Positions 21,627-30,386 of a DNA stretch of 64,000 nucleotides are shown here, piece by piece. The stretch covers positions 186,001 through 250,000 of the forward strand of contig NZ_JBHUGH010000005.1 in assembly GCF_042681825.1 (NCBI RefSeq), written 5' to 3'. The notes beneath the pieces are model-generated. The model saw nothing but the letters and a program-made list of their open reading frames with translations, did not search any database and was not told the DNA's origin. Within the stretch, counting starts at the first letter, position 1. Each line of letters starts with the position of its first letter. Both the position numbers and the translations under genes were made by a program. This DNA is from Halodurantibacterium flavum (GTDB taxonomy: Bacteria; Pseudomonadota; Alphaproteobacteria; Rhodobacterales; Rhodobacteraceae).

Positions 21627-21960
21627 GGATGGCGCAAGATCATCAGCGGCGCCTCACAGGCCGATCACGTTGGGAACGCCGCTTTGGCGGTCTATTCCGG
21701 GACCAACAAGTGTGCGGTGCGAGAGATCACCGTCAGAGACTACGCGCCGGGGATCGTGAACACGCTGATGATGCAGAGGGTCGCGCAGAATGGCGCCGGC
21801 AATGCTGGTGAATCTTTCGACTGGGGCATGGAGCGGTCCGCCAAGAACGTCACGGTCAAGCGCATGTCCGAAGCCAGCGAAGTCACGGCAGTTTTCTTGC
21901 TGTCCCCTCCGACTACGTCACCGGCCAGTCCATCGTCGACGACGGCTCCCGCCTTCTCAC
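21627..21960 (+). pseudogene. Remnant of acetoin/diacetyl-reductase-like SDR
   Basis: The frame at 21636 reads KIISGASQADHVGNAALAVY and then SGTNKCAVREIT, the active-site Tyr-x-x-x-Lys region of short-chain dehydrogenases, most like BudC/ButA. It jumps directly to YAPGIVNTLMM, so ~15 residues are deleted. After SEASEVTAVF a frameshift is needed to read PSDYVTGQSIVDDGSR, the family C-terminus. The N-terminal Rossmann half is absent. The gene cannot make a working enzyme. Confidence 0.7.
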
Positions 21961-22095
21961 CGTCCCCATTCGGGCCCCGAGCGTCTCCGGGCAGAACAGG
22001 AACACTGACCGCGGTTGCCTCCTGCAACCTGCGGTGATAGCGCTAACCGAAGACCGGGGCAGCGCCGCGCCCCTCCAGAGGGAAAAGGTAGCGCC

Positions 22096-23472
22096 GTGGA
22101 CCTGTTCGGCATATTCATTTCATTGATCCTTCTCATGTATCTCGCCTATCGCGGGATAAACGTCCTCATTCTTGCGCCCATCCTGTCGCTTCTCGCCGTC
22201 GCTATGGCGGGAGGACTGCCGATCATGGCGACGTATACTCAGGTCTTCATGAGGTCGCTTGGCAATTACGTCGTCCAGTTCTTTCCATTGTTCATGCTGG
22301 GCGCGATCTTCGGCAAGCTGATGGCCGACAGCGGCTCTGCCCGCGCCATCGCCGAATGGGGCGTCAACCGCCTCGGCGCCGAACAATCCATCCTCGCCAT
22401 CGTCCTGAGCTGCGGCATCCTGACCTACGGCGGCGTATCGCTATTCGTTGTCGCCTTCGCGGTCTACCCCATCGCCAACGCGCTCTTTCGTCGCGCGGAC
22501 GTCCCCAAGCGCCTCATCCCCGCCGCTATTGCCTTGGGATCGTTCACCTTCACCATGACAGCCCTGCCCGGGACGCCCGCGATACAGAACGCCATCCCGG
22601 CGCCCTTCTTCGGCACCGACGCCTTCGCCGCGCCGCTTCTCGGCCTCATCGCGGGCCTCATCATGGCCGGCGGAGGCGTGCTCTGGCTCAACTGGCGCCG
22701 TGCCCGCCTCGCCGCCGCCGGCGAGGGCTACGGCGACCACCCCGTCACCGAGCAGAAGGCCGCCGATGTCGAGCTTCCCTCCGTCGCCGTCGCGCTCGCC
22801 CCGGCAATGCTCGTCATCGCGCTGAACGCCCTGTTCACCTACATCGTCATTCCGAACCTTGACAACACCTACCTGGCCCAACCGGAATACGGCGCGACCG
22901 ACGTCAGCGCCGTGCGCGGCGTCTGGGCCATCATAGGCGCGCTGGTGGCATCCATCGCGCTCCTGCTCGCGCTGCACTGGCGACGATATCGCAACGTGCT
23001 CGAGAGTGTGAATCAGGGCACCTACGGCGCGCTCCTGCCGATCTTCAACACTGCGTCCGAGGTCGGCTATGGCGCTGTAATCGCCTCCCTTCCCGCGTTC
23101 GCGCTGATCCGCGACGCCGTGCTGAACATCGCGCCGGGCAACCCGCTGATCTCCGTTGCCGTGGCCACCAACGTATTGGCGGGTGTTACGGGCTCAGCCT
23201 CGGGGGGCATGTCAATCGCGCTGCAGACCCTCGGCGAACAGTTCCGCCAACTTGCTGAGACCAGCGGCGTCAGCCTGGAGCTGATGCACCGCGTCACCGC
23301 ACTGGCTTCCGGCGGATTCGACGCCCTGCCGCACAACGGCGCGGTCATTACCCTGCTCGGCATCTGCGGGTTGACGCACCGGCAATCCTATCCCGACATC
23401 TTTGTCGTGGCCGTCGCTATCCCCGTGCTCGCGACGATCGTCGTGATCACGCTCGGCAGCCTCGCGCTATAG
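22096..23472 (+). CDS. GntP-family permease
   Basis: A 458-residue inner-membrane transporter with about twelve helices of the GntP family, which carries gluconate, D-3-hydroxybutyrate, glycerate and similar small hydroxyacids. Typical blocks are FFPLFMLGAIFGKLMADSG near residue 65, AIALGSFTFTMTALPGTPAI near 150 and GSASGGMSIALQTLG near 370. The start is a GTG at 22096 after a GAAAAGG motif. It follows the SDR remnant, which may once have supplied the dehydrogenase for the imported compound. The substrate is not readable. Confidence 0.9.
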   Translation: MDLFGIFISLILLMYLAYRGINVLILAPILSLLAVAMAGGLPIMATYTQVFMRSLGNYVVQFFPLFMLGAIFGKLMADSGSARAIAEWGVNRLGAEQSILAIVLSCGILTYGGVSLFVVAFAVYPIANALFRRADVPKRLIPAAIALGSFTFTMTALPGTPAIQNAIPAPFFGTDAFAAPLLGLIAGLIMAGGGVLWLNWRRARLAAAGEGYGDHPVTEQKAADVELPSVAVALAPAMLVIALNALFTYIVIPNLDNTYLAQPEYGATDVSAVRGVWAIIGALVASIALLLALHWRRYRNVLESVNQGTYGALLPIFNTASEVGYGAVIASLPAFALIRDAVLNIAPGNPLISVAVATNVLAGVTGSASGGMSIALQTLGEQFRQLAETSGVSLELMHRVTALASGGFDALPHNGAVITLLGICGLTHRQSYPDIFVVAVAIPVLATIVVITLGSLAL

Positions 23473-23550
23473 GGTCGGGTCTTCGCCGCCTTCTGGACGC
23501 CTGGATCGGAAATTGAAGGCGCGGGTGGCGATCTGCCTGAGTGTCTGTCG

Positions 23551-23594
23551 CACCCGGGCCGTTCCGGCCGGGCGCCGACGTCTGCGCCCGGGTG
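23551..23594. terminator. Inverted repeat between convergent genes
   Basis: CACCCGGGC at 23551-23559 pairs with GCCCGGGTG at 23586-23594 around a 26-base loop, itself able to fold. It lies between the GntP gene and the convergent dehydrogenase gene. No T-run is seen on either side, so termination is only a guess. Confidence 0.35.
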
Positions 23595-23597
23595 GCT

Positions 23598-24476
23598 CTA
23601 CCCTCCCGACAGTGCCCGCAGCCTGTGGATCAGCGACGATGTGTCGTGGCGCCCGCCGCCGAGCGCCTGCACGTCCTTGTAGAACTGATCCACCAGCGCC
23701 GTGACCGGCAGGGGGGCGCCGATTTCCTCGGCGGTGTCGAGGCAGATCGCGAGGTCCTTGCGCATCCAGTCCACGGCAAAGCCGAAATCGAACCGCCCCT
23801 CCAGCATGGTTTCGTGCCGGTTCGCCATCTGCCATGACCCTGCCGCGCCCTGGCTGATGACCTCGACCACCGCACGACCGTCAAGCCCCGCCTTCTCGCC
23901 AAAGCGCAGCGCCTCCGAGAGGCCCTGCATGAGGCCCGCGATACAGATCTGGTTCATCATCTTCGCGAGCTGCCCTGCCCCGCTTTCGCCCAGCCGCCGA
24001 CAGATGCGGGCATAGGCGGCGATCACCGGTTCGGCCCGGGCATAGTCGGACTCGCTGCCCCCGCACATGACCGACAGGACGCCGTTCTCGGCCCCTGCCT
24101 GCCCGCCCGAGACCGGCGCATCGACATAGCCGAACCCCCGGTCGGCGGCCACGGCCGCCAGTTCGCGCGTCACGCGGGCGGAAACGGTGGTATGATCGAC
24201 AAAGACCGCCCCCTCGGACATTCCGGCAAACGCGCCCTGCTCGCCAAGGCAGATGTTGCGCAGATCGTCGTCATTGCCGACGCAGGCCATCACGAACTGC
24301 GCGCCCTGGGCCGCCGCCGCCGGGCTTTCGGCCGATGTGCCGCCATGTGCGGCCACCCAATCCGCCGCCTTGGCCGCCGTCCGGTTGTAGACCACCACCT
24401 CATGGCCCGCGCGCACCAGATGCCCCGCCATCGGAAAGCCCATCACCCCCAGCCCGAGAAAAGCCACCTTAGCCAT
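23598..24476 (-). CDS. NAD(P)-dependent beta-hydroxyacid dehydrogenase
   Basis: A 292-residue enzyme of the 3-hydroxyisobutyrate dehydrogenase / tartronate semialdehyde reductase family. The nucleotide-binding motif is AFLGLGVMGFPMAGHL at the N-terminus. The substrate motif DAPVSGGQAGAENGVLSVM lies near residue 118 and the catalytic Lys in GQLAKMMNQICIAG near 170. The C-terminal helical domain DFGFAVDWMRKDLAICLDTA is normal. It is convergent with the GntP permease, so both may serve small hydroxyacid metabolism. Which acid is used cannot be decided from the sequence. Confidence 0.9.
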   Translation of the reverse strand: MAKVAFLGLGVMGFPMAGHLVRAGHEVVVYNRTAAKAADWVAAHGGTSAESPAAAAQGAQFVMACVGNDDDLRNICLGEQGAFAGMSEGAVFVDHTTVSARVTRELAAVAADRGFGYVDAPVSGGQAGAENGVLSVMCGGSESDYARAEPVIAAYARICRRLGESGAGQLAKMMNQICIAGLMQGLSEALRFGEKAGLDGRAVVEVISQGAAGSWQMANRHETMLEGRFDFGFAVDWMRKDLAICLDTAEEIGAPLPVTALVDQFYKDVQALGGGRHDTSSLIHRLRALSGG

Positions 24477-24562
24477 GTCCGTCCGCCCCCTGCACCGATT
24501 GCATCCTGTCTGCTTTGTCTCTAACTACCGGCTGCGTCTCTGCCGTCAACTGCGGGTCCGTC

Positions 24563-27025
24563 ATGGTCGTCCTGTTCCGCTGGCTTTTGCGCCTTTTCCT
24601 TGGCCTCGCGGTGCTTGGCGGCCTTTCGCTGACCGTGGTCTATTACTTCGCCACGCGCTCGATCCCCGACTATTCCGCAACGCATCGGGTCAGCGGCATC
24701 TCGGCCGAGGTCGAGATCGTCCGCGATAACGCGAATGTGCCCCATATATTCGGCGCCGCGGACGAGGATGTCTTTTTCGGCCTCGGCTATGCCCATGCGC
24801 AGGACCGGCTGTGGCAGATGACGCTGATGCGGCGGACGGTGCAGGGCCGCCTGTCAGAGATTTTCGGCGCGCGGACGCTGCGCACGGATGAGCTGATGCG
24901 GCGGCTCGACCTTTACACCCTGTCGGTGCGGTCGCTGGAGGCGCAGGACGCGCCCACCCGCGCGGCGCTCGAGGCCTATTCCCGGGGCGTGAACGCCTGG
25001 ATCGCCGAGGTCAACGAACAGGCCTTGGGACGCGGCGCGCCCGAGTTCTTTCTCTTTTCCAACGAGATCGCCTTCTGGCAGCCGGCGGATTCCATCGCGC
25101 TCATCAAGCTTCTGGGGGTGCAGCTTTCGGGGCATCTGGGCGAAGAGGTCATCCGCGCGCGTCTGTCGCTTGTGCTGCCCCCGGAACGGTTGCGTGACAT
25201 CCTGCCCGACGATCCCTCGACGCCGGTCGCCTCGCTGCCCCGGTTCGGTGCGCTCTTTCCCGATGTGGCGCCGTCCTATGCGACGATCCGGATGCCCGGC
25301 GACAGCCTCTCGCCCTTTCCGGAACCGGGACTTGCGGGGGCGTCGAATGCCTGGGCTGCGGCCAGCGGCCGGTCGGCGGCGGGCGGAACGCTGCTGGCCA
25401 ACGACCCGCATCTGGGCTTTTCGGCCCCCACGGTCTGGTATCTGGCGCGGCTGGACCTGGCCTCGGGCGGGGTGATCGGCGCGACGATCCCGGGCATACC
25501 GCTGGTTCTTGCGGGGCGGTCCGACCGGCTGGGATGGGCGGTCACATCGTCTTATCTGGACGATCAGGACCTGTTCATCGAACGCCTGAACCCCGACAAC
25601 CCCGAGGAATACGAGACCCCCCAAGGCTGGGCCCAGTTCGAGACGCGCCGCACCATCATCCGCGTGGCCGAGGAACAGCCCCGCACCTTTACCCTGCGCT
25701 GGACGGAAAACGGCCCCGTCCTGCCGGGTTATCACTACGATATCGGCTCGATCACGCCGCAGGGCCATGTGGCAAGCCTAGCCTGGACGCTGCTCAGCCC
25801 TGCCGACACCTCGATGACGGCGGCGATGCGCCTGATGCAGGCACAGTCGGTCGATGAGGCGCTGGAGGCCGCGCCCCTCTTCATCGCGCCGTCGCAGAAC
25901 CTGACACTGGTCGACCGAGACCGGATCGCGATGCAGATGGTCGGCGCGATGCCCGCCCGCAACGCCGCGCACCAGACGCAGGGGCGCATCCCGAGCCCCG
26001 GCTGGATCGCGACGAACCGCTGGCAGGGCACCTTTCCGTTCTCGGTCAACCCGGCCTTCACGGACCCGGACACCTCGCTTCTGGGCAATACCAACAACAA
26101 GATCATCGACCGGCCCTTCCCCGAACATGTGAGCTTTGTCTGGGGCGACACGCAGCGGATACAGCGCTGGCTGCGGCTGATGCAGATGCGCGAGGTCCAT
26201 ACCCGCGACAGCTTCATCGAGGCGCAGCTCGACACGGTCAGCAACACCGCGCGCACGCTTTTGCCGCTGGTCGGGGGCGATCTGTGGTTCACGGGCGAAG
26301 CCGCGCCCGAGGGCACGCCCGAACGCCGTCGTCAGCGGGCGCTGGCCCTGCTGGCCGAATGGAACGGCGAGATGAACGAACATCTGCCCGAACCGCTGAT
26401 CTATTCCGCCTGGATGCGCGCCCTTCAGGACCGGCTGATCCGCGACGATCTGGGTCCCCTTGCCGATCAGTTCGGCCGGGTGGAGCCGGTCTTTATCGAG
26501 CGGGTCTATCGCAACACGGGCGGGGCGGCCGCCTGGTGCAACATCATCCAGTCCTCGGCCCAGGAAACCTGCACCGACATCGCCCGGATCGCGCTGGACG
26601 ATGCGCTGGTCCGCCTCTCGGAAACCTATGGCAACAACATCGAAAGCTGGCGCTGGGGCGATGCGCATCAGGCCACGCATGACCACCCGGTTCTGGGCGA
26701 TGTGCGGGTGCTGCGGCATTTCGTGAACATCCGGCAATCCACCAGCGGCGACGGTGACACGCTGATGCGCGGCGCGCTGGCGGCACAGGGGCCGAACCCG
26801 TTCTTCAACGTGCATGGCGCGGGCTATCGCGGGGTCTATGACTTCGGCGATCCGGACAGCTCGGTCTTCATCATCGCGACGGGGCAATCGGGGCATCCGC
26901 TCAGCCGGCATTACGACGATCTGGGCGATCTGTGGCGGCGCGGCGAATACATCCCGATGTCGCTCGACCCGGATCTGGCGCGTGCGGCGGCGGTCGGGCT
27001 CACCCGCCTGATACCGCTGGAATAA
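24563..27025 (+). CDS. Penicillin-acylase-family Ntn hydrolase
   Basis: An 820-residue precursor of the penicillin acylase/N-acyl-homoserine-lactone acylase family. An N-terminal membrane or signal segment (LLRLFLGLAVLGGLSLTVVYYF) exports it. The alpha-chain has EIVRDNANVPHIFGAADEDVFFG, here quoted in part, and GLGYAHAQDRLWQM. Autocatalytic cleavage should occur before Ser261 in GAGSNAW-like GASNAW, which becomes the nucleophile of the beta-chain, and the oxyanion Asn region TNNKIIDRPFPEH is present. Substrates of the family include beta-lactams and acyl-homoserine lactones. The ATG at 24563 is chosen because it starts right before the membrane segment. Confidence 0.9.
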   Translation: MVVLFRWLLRLFLGLAVLGGLSLTVVYYFATRSIPDYSATHRVSGISAEVEIVRDNANVPHIFGAADEDVFFGLGYAHAQDRLWQMTLMRRTVQGRLSEIFGARTLRTDELMRRLDLYTLSVRSLEAQDAPTRAALEAYSRGVNAWIAEVNEQALGRGAPEFFLFSNEIAFWQPADSIALIKLLGVQLSGHLGEEVIRARLSLVLPPERLRDILPDDPSTPVASLPRFGALFPDVAPSYATIRMPGDSLSPFPEPGLAGASNAWAAASGRSAAGGTLLANDPHLGFSAPTVWYLARLDLASGGVIGATIPGIPLVLAGRSDRLGWAVTSSYLDDQDLFIERLNPDNPEEYETPQGWAQFETRRTIIRVAEEQPRTFTLRWTENGPVLPGYHYDIGSITPQGHVASLAWTLLSPADTSMTAAMRLMQAQSVDEALEAAPLFIAPSQNLTLVDRDRIAMQMVGAMPARNAAHQTQGRIPSPGWIATNRWQGTFPFSVNPAFTDPDTSLLGNTNNKIIDRPFPEHVSFVWGDTQRIQRWLRLMQMREVHTRDSFIEAQLDTVSNTARTLLPLVGGDLWFTGEAAPEGTPERRRQRALALLAEWNGEMNEHLPEPLIYSAWMRALQDRLIRDDLGPLADQFGRVEPVFIERVYRNTGGAAAWCNIIQSSAQETCTDIARIALDDALVRLSETYGNNIESWRWGDAHQATHDHPVLGDVRVLRHFVNIRQSTSGDGDTLMRGALAAQGPNPFFNVHGAGYRGVYDFGDPDSSVFIIATGQSGHPLSRHYDDLGDLWRRGEYIPMSLDPDLARAAAVGLTRLIPLE

Positions 27026-27084
27026 TCGGGAACCATCGGCATCTGCCTGCGTTAGACCCACGAAACCAAGCAGGAGTGCTGAAG

Positions 27085-27213
27085 ATGCTTTACCGACTCT
27101 TCCCGGTGCTTATCGTTCTGGGCCTTGCCGCCTGCAACACGGTCGAAGGTGCGGGCGCGGACCTTTCAGCCGCAGGCACCGCCGTCCAGCAAGAGGCGCG
27201 CGCGGCCCAGTAA
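27085..27213 (+). CDS. Entericidin-like small lipoprotein
   Basis: A 42-residue lipoprotein. The signal LFPVLIVLGLAACN has a lipobox with the Cys at residue 17, and NTVEGAGADLSAAGTAVQQEA follows the entericidin A/B pattern of Asn-Thr-x-x-Gly-x-Gly-x-Asp (quoted within limits). Entericidins are tiny envelope lipoproteins linked to stress and stationary phase in enteric bacteria. CAGGAG lies 9 bases before the ATG. A clear intrinsic terminator follows 22 bases after the stop. Confidence 0.85.
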   Translation: MLYRLFPVLIVLGLAACNTVEGAGADLSAAGTAVQQEARAAQ

Positions 27214-27235
27214 GGGCAGCGACGGCAAAGGAAAG

Positions 27236-27256
27236 GCGGGCGAAAGGCCCGCTTTT
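27236..27256 (+). terminator. Intrinsic terminator after the entericidin gene
   Basis: GCGGGC (27236-27241) pairs with GCCCGC (27247-27252), loop GAAAG, followed by TTTT. It also lies just before the ExoD gene ribosome site. Confidence 0.85.
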
Positions 27257-27275
27257 TCATTTGGAGGATGCGCAG

Positions 27276-27869
27276 GTGAGCAAGGACCAAGAGGACGAAA
27301 CCGGCGGAGAGATTTCCAAGGTCCTCGACAACCTCGATGAGGCCGGGGATGACGAGACCGTTTCCGTCGGTCAGGTGGTCGAGGGGATGGGCGACCGCTC
27401 GCTTGCGCCATTGTTGCTGGTGCCCGCGCTTATCATGGTCTCGCCGATATCGAGCATTCCCGGCACGCCGACCATATCCGCCCTTATCATCGCGCTGATC
27501 GTGGTGCAGATGCTGATAGGGAAAAAGGGGCTGTGGCTTCCGGCCTTCATCCGCAACCGCAAGGTGTCGTCCGAGCGGATGCACAAGGCGGTCGAGTTCC
27601 TGCGCAAGCCCATCGGCTGGATCGAGCCGATCCTGAAAGAGCGCCTGACCTTTCTGACCGTCCGCCCCGGCAGCTGGGTCGCGCTGATCACCTGCCTGCT
27701 GATCACCTTCACCATGCCGCTGATGGAGGTCGTGCCTATGATGGCCTCGATCGCCGCGACGGCCATCTCGTTCTTTGCCGCAGGGCTTCTGGTGCGGGAC
27801 GGGGTTCTTGTGCTTATCGGATATTGCGTCGTCGGGATCGGGGTGGCGGTGGCGAGCTATTTCCTCTGA
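27276..27869 (+). CDS. ExoD-family membrane protein
   Basis: A 197-residue protein of the ExoD family, named for a Sinorhizobium gene affecting exopolysaccharide and alkaline tolerance. The N-terminal ~45 residues are acidic and soluble. Four to five hydrophobic helices follow, with LLLVPALIMVSPISSIPGTP near residue 47 and FLRKPIGWIEPILKERLTFL in the middle. The GTG at 27276 is chosen because GGAGG sits 8 bases upstream. The 3' end overlaps the convergent topoisomerase gene by 13 bases. The molecular function of the family is unknown. Confidence 0.88.
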   Translation: MSKDQEDETGGEISKVLDNLDEAGDDETVSVGQVVEGMGDRSLAPLLLVPALIMVSPISSIPGTPTISALIIALIVVQMLIGKKGLWLPAFIRNRKVSSERMHKAVEFLRKPIGWIEPILKERLTFLTVRPGSWVALITCLLITFTMPLMEVVPMMASIAATAISFFAAGLLVRDGVLVLIGYCVVGIGVAVASYFL

Positions 27870-28948
27870 CCGCCCAGAGTCTGACGGGCCAGAAAGTCCA
27901 GCAGACGCCGTTCGTCGCTCGCCAGTCCGCGCGGCACGCCGGGGGCACGGGGCGGCAGGATCGCAAGCAGATCCTCGGGCGAGAGTTCGACCAGCGTCAG
28001 GATATCCGGGTGGATATAGGACTTGCGGCAGATCGCCGGGGTATTGTGCAGCCGTTCTGCCGCGGCCTCGGTCAGCGCCTTCACCGTCAGCCGTTCCCCC
28101 GCCCGGGACATCGCCGCCGCCGCCCGCAGGGCCGAGACGCTGCCCGCCCAGGTGCGGAAGGTCTTGGCCGTCGCATCTATGCCCCCGGCCGCGTCCGCCA
28201 GCCAGTCGTTCACCTGACCCGATGTGACGGGATGGGCGCCGCCCTCATCATCCATCCAGGTAAAGAGGTTCTTGCCCGGAAGATCGTCGATTTCCTGCAG
28301 CACCTTGTGCAGGCGCTTGTCGCGCAGGCTGCGCTGCACACGCTTGCCGCCCTTGGCACGGAACGACAGGCGCACGGTCCCGTCCCTGGCCAGCCGCACA
28401 TGCCGCGCCAGCAGCGTCGTCGCCCCATAGGTGCCGCTGGCGGTGGTGTGGCGCCGGCTGCCGATCCGCAGATGCGCGCGGTCCAGCAACAGGATCAGCG
28501 CGGCGATGGCGAATTCGGGACTGCCCGGTTCGGCCCTCAGATCCCGCTCCATGCGGCGCCGGATGCGCGGCAGCGCCAGCCCGAATTCCGGCAGCTGCGA
28601 GAACTTGACGCCGCTGCGCCACTCGCTCCAATCCGGGTGATAGCGGTATTGCTTGCGCCCGCGCGCGTCGATCCCCGTGGCCTGAATATGTCCGTTCGGA
28701 TCGGCGCAGATCCAGACATCCTGCCAGGCCGGCGGCACGGCGAGCGACAGGACACGCGCGCGCGTCTCCGCGCAGCTAAGCGGTTTGCCATCGGCGTCGG
28801 TATAGGCAAAGCCCTTGCCGCAGCGCCTGCGGCGGATGCCGGGCATGTCGTCGCTTGAATGGACAAGGCGCGGCCGCACAAGCGCCGGACTTACGGGCGC
28901 CGGACGCACGGGTTCTGCGGCGGCGGGTCTGGGGCTGTGAAGGGTCAT
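27857..28948 (-). CDS. Type IB DNA topoisomerase (poxvirus-like)
   Basis: A 363-residue bacterial topoisomerase IB, which relaxes supercoils through a 3'-phosphotyrosine. The N-terminal domain has GIRRRRCGKGFAYTDADGK and VPPAWQDVWICADPNGHIQ (quoted within limits). The catalytic domain has LLDRAHLRIGS, TYGATTLLARH, VSALRAA and finally the active-site Tyr in CRKSYIHPDIL near residue 308. Length is normal. The ATG at 28948 gives the usual N-terminus; longer frames upstream lack family similarity. It stands beside an entericidin, an ExoD protein and a DUF892 protein, a group with a stress flavour. Confidence 0.92.
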   Translation of the reverse strand: MTLHSPRPAAAEPVRPAPVSPALVRPRLVHSSDDMPGIRRRRCGKGFAYTDADGKPLSCAETRARVLSLAVPPAWQDVWICADPNGHIQATGIDARGRKQYRYHPDWSEWRSGVKFSQLPEFGLALPRIRRRMERDLRAEPGSPEFAIAALILLLDRAHLRIGSRRHTTASGTYGATTLLARHVRLARDGTVRLSFRAKGGKRVQRSLRDKRLHKVLQEIDDLPGKNLFTWMDDEGGAHPVTSGQVNDWLADAAGGIDATAKTFRTWAGSVSALRAAAAMSRAGERLTVKALTEAAAERLHNTPAICRKSYIHPDILTLVELSPEDLLAILPPRAPGVPRGLASDERRLLDFLARQTLGGQRK

Positions 28949-29030
28949 GAAACATCCTTTGGGGCGTGTGGGGAAACCACTCAGGCCATTCCCCGGTTCC
29001 AGCACCCCCGCAGAAGTGACCTGCAGAAAC

Positions 29031-29056
29031 GAAAAGCCCCGCCAGTCTGGCGGGGC
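29031..29056 (-). terminator. Intrinsic terminator of the DUF892 gene
   Basis: Read leftward, an 8-10-bp GC stem (29047-29056 with 29036-29045) is followed by TTTT at 29035-29032, 25 bases after the DUF892 stop. Confidence 0.85.
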
Positions 29057-29080
29057 GATCCGTTTCGGCACGAGAAGGTG

Positions 29081-29575
29081 TTATTCGGCGGCCTGATTGA
29101 CGCCGCCGGTCGCGATCTCGGTCATCGTGTCATCGCCGCTATAGGAATGATCCAGACATTCCTGCAGCGCCGCCGCATCGTCCGACAGATCCAGACGGCT
29201 TGCATAGGCGACAAGGCAGCCATAGCCCGCAATCGCGTAATGCACCATCCGCTGATACTGGGCGATAATCATCGCGTCGCGGGTGTCGTCGCTGCCATAT
29301 TCCTCTTCCAACGCGTGGGACCGGGCCTCGCGCACCAGCCCTTCCATACCCTTGCAATGTTCGCCACTGGGGTCGGCGTCATGACCACGGATGATCTTGT
29401 CGAGGGTGTCGATACCGTTCTGGATACCTTCGACCCCGGCCTTCAGCGCCTTTTTCAGGTCGCGATCCTTGGCCGCCTCGGCGAGTTCGCCCGTCACCTC
29501 CAGCGCCTGCTTGTTCGCGCTGTAGATGTCCTGAAGCTGGTCGATATAGAGATCCTTGAGCGAGTTGATTGCCAT
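29081..29575 (-). CDS. DUF892 (YciF-like) ferritin-fold stress protein
   Basis: A 164-residue four-helix protein of the YciE/YciF (DUF892) family. The N-terminus SLKDLYIDQLQDIYSANKQA is diagnostic, and further family blocks are LKAGVEGIQNGIDTLDKII and MIIAQYQRMVHYAIAGYG. Relatives have a ferritin-like fold with a possible di-iron site and are induced by osmotic and general stress; the reaction is unknown. It is a single gene with its own terminator on the left. Confidence 0.9.
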   Translation of the reverse strand: MAINSLKDLYIDQLQDIYSANKQALEVTGELAEAAKDRDLKKALKAGVEGIQNGIDTLDKIIRGHDADPSGEHCKGMEGLVREARSHALEEEYGSDDTRDAMIIAQYQRMVHYAIAGYGCLVAYASRLDLSDDAAALQECLDHSYSGDDTMTEIATGGVNQAAE

Positions 29576-29645
29576 GATGGCCTCCGTTGTTCGGTGTCGC
29601 ATCCCAACGCGGGGCCTGCGGGCGTTGTTCCCCGAACCTGTCCGC

Positions 29646-30374
29646 TCAGCGGCCGTGGATGACGCCCACGATCGCATAGGCGGCGACCCCGAGCGCAAAG
29701 GCCCAGAACCGGCTTTTCGTGCCCGAAGGAAGTTCCTGCTTGAGGATGTTGAGGATCATCCCCCCTGCGAGGAAGGCAAAGAGAAACCCAGCCACCCCGC
29801 CCGCGCCCGGCAGTGCGACCCCAAGCGCCCAGCCGCCAATGGTGGCAACCGACAGCACCCAGCGGCCGTGGCGCTGATAGGGCCCGTCATAGCGGTTCAT
29901 GAAATGGTGATCATTGGCAAAGAAATGCAGCGCCAGCGCCCCGCCATAAGCCAGGATCTCGCCCGGACCGTTCGCGGGACGCTCGGCCAGTACGAACCCG
30001 ACAATAGCGTTATAGACGCCAAACCCCGCCATATGCACCCAGAAGCCCCGGTGGCGCAGCGGACCCATGTCCGGACCCTCGTCCCGCGTCACGGCCTCGA
30101 TCCCGTAATAGGCGGCAAGCCCCAGAAGCGCGGTCAGGAACACCTCGCGCTCGCGCATTGTCAGGGGCGCGTCAGGCGTAAGCTGGGCCTGATGCGCGGC
30201 CAGTTCCGGCAGCACGAAGACAAAGACATAGCCGCAGCCCACGCCCCCCGCCAGCGAACGCCAGGCCTCGGTCGTGATCCAGCGTTCGGGGCGCAGGCTG
30301 GAGGCCGAGATATGGGCCGCGACCAGCACCACCACGACGACAAGGCTGAGGAACAGGGCCTCGGTCTCGGTCAC
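29646..30374 (-). CDS. Polytopic membrane protein of unknown function (ZIP-like topology)
   Basis: A 242-residue protein with about eight hydrophobic helices. It has a conserved-looking segment ALALHFFANDHHFMNRYDG near residue 155 with a His-x-x-x-Asn-Asp-His-His cluster, and GGVAGFLFAFLAGGMILNIL near 190. The overall hydrophobic pattern recalls ZIP metal transporters, but the ZIP helix IV and V motifs are not clear. It ends 71 bp before the DUF892 start and starts 12 bp after the stop of the sodium symporter, so the two may be co-transcribed. Confidence 0.7.
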   Translation of the reverse strand: MTETEALFLSLVVVVVLVAAHISASSLRPERWITTEAWRSLAGGVGCGYVFVFVLPELAAHQAQLTPDAPLTMREREVFLTALLGLAAYYGIEAVTRDEGPDMGPLRHRGFWVHMAGFGVYNAIVGFVLAERPANGPGEILAYGGALALHFFANDHHFMNRYDGPYQRHGRWVLSVATIGGWALGVALPGAGGVAGFLFAFLAGGMILNILKQELPSGTKSRFWAFALGVAAYAIVGVIHGR

Positions 30375-30386
30375 GGGCGGCCACGC

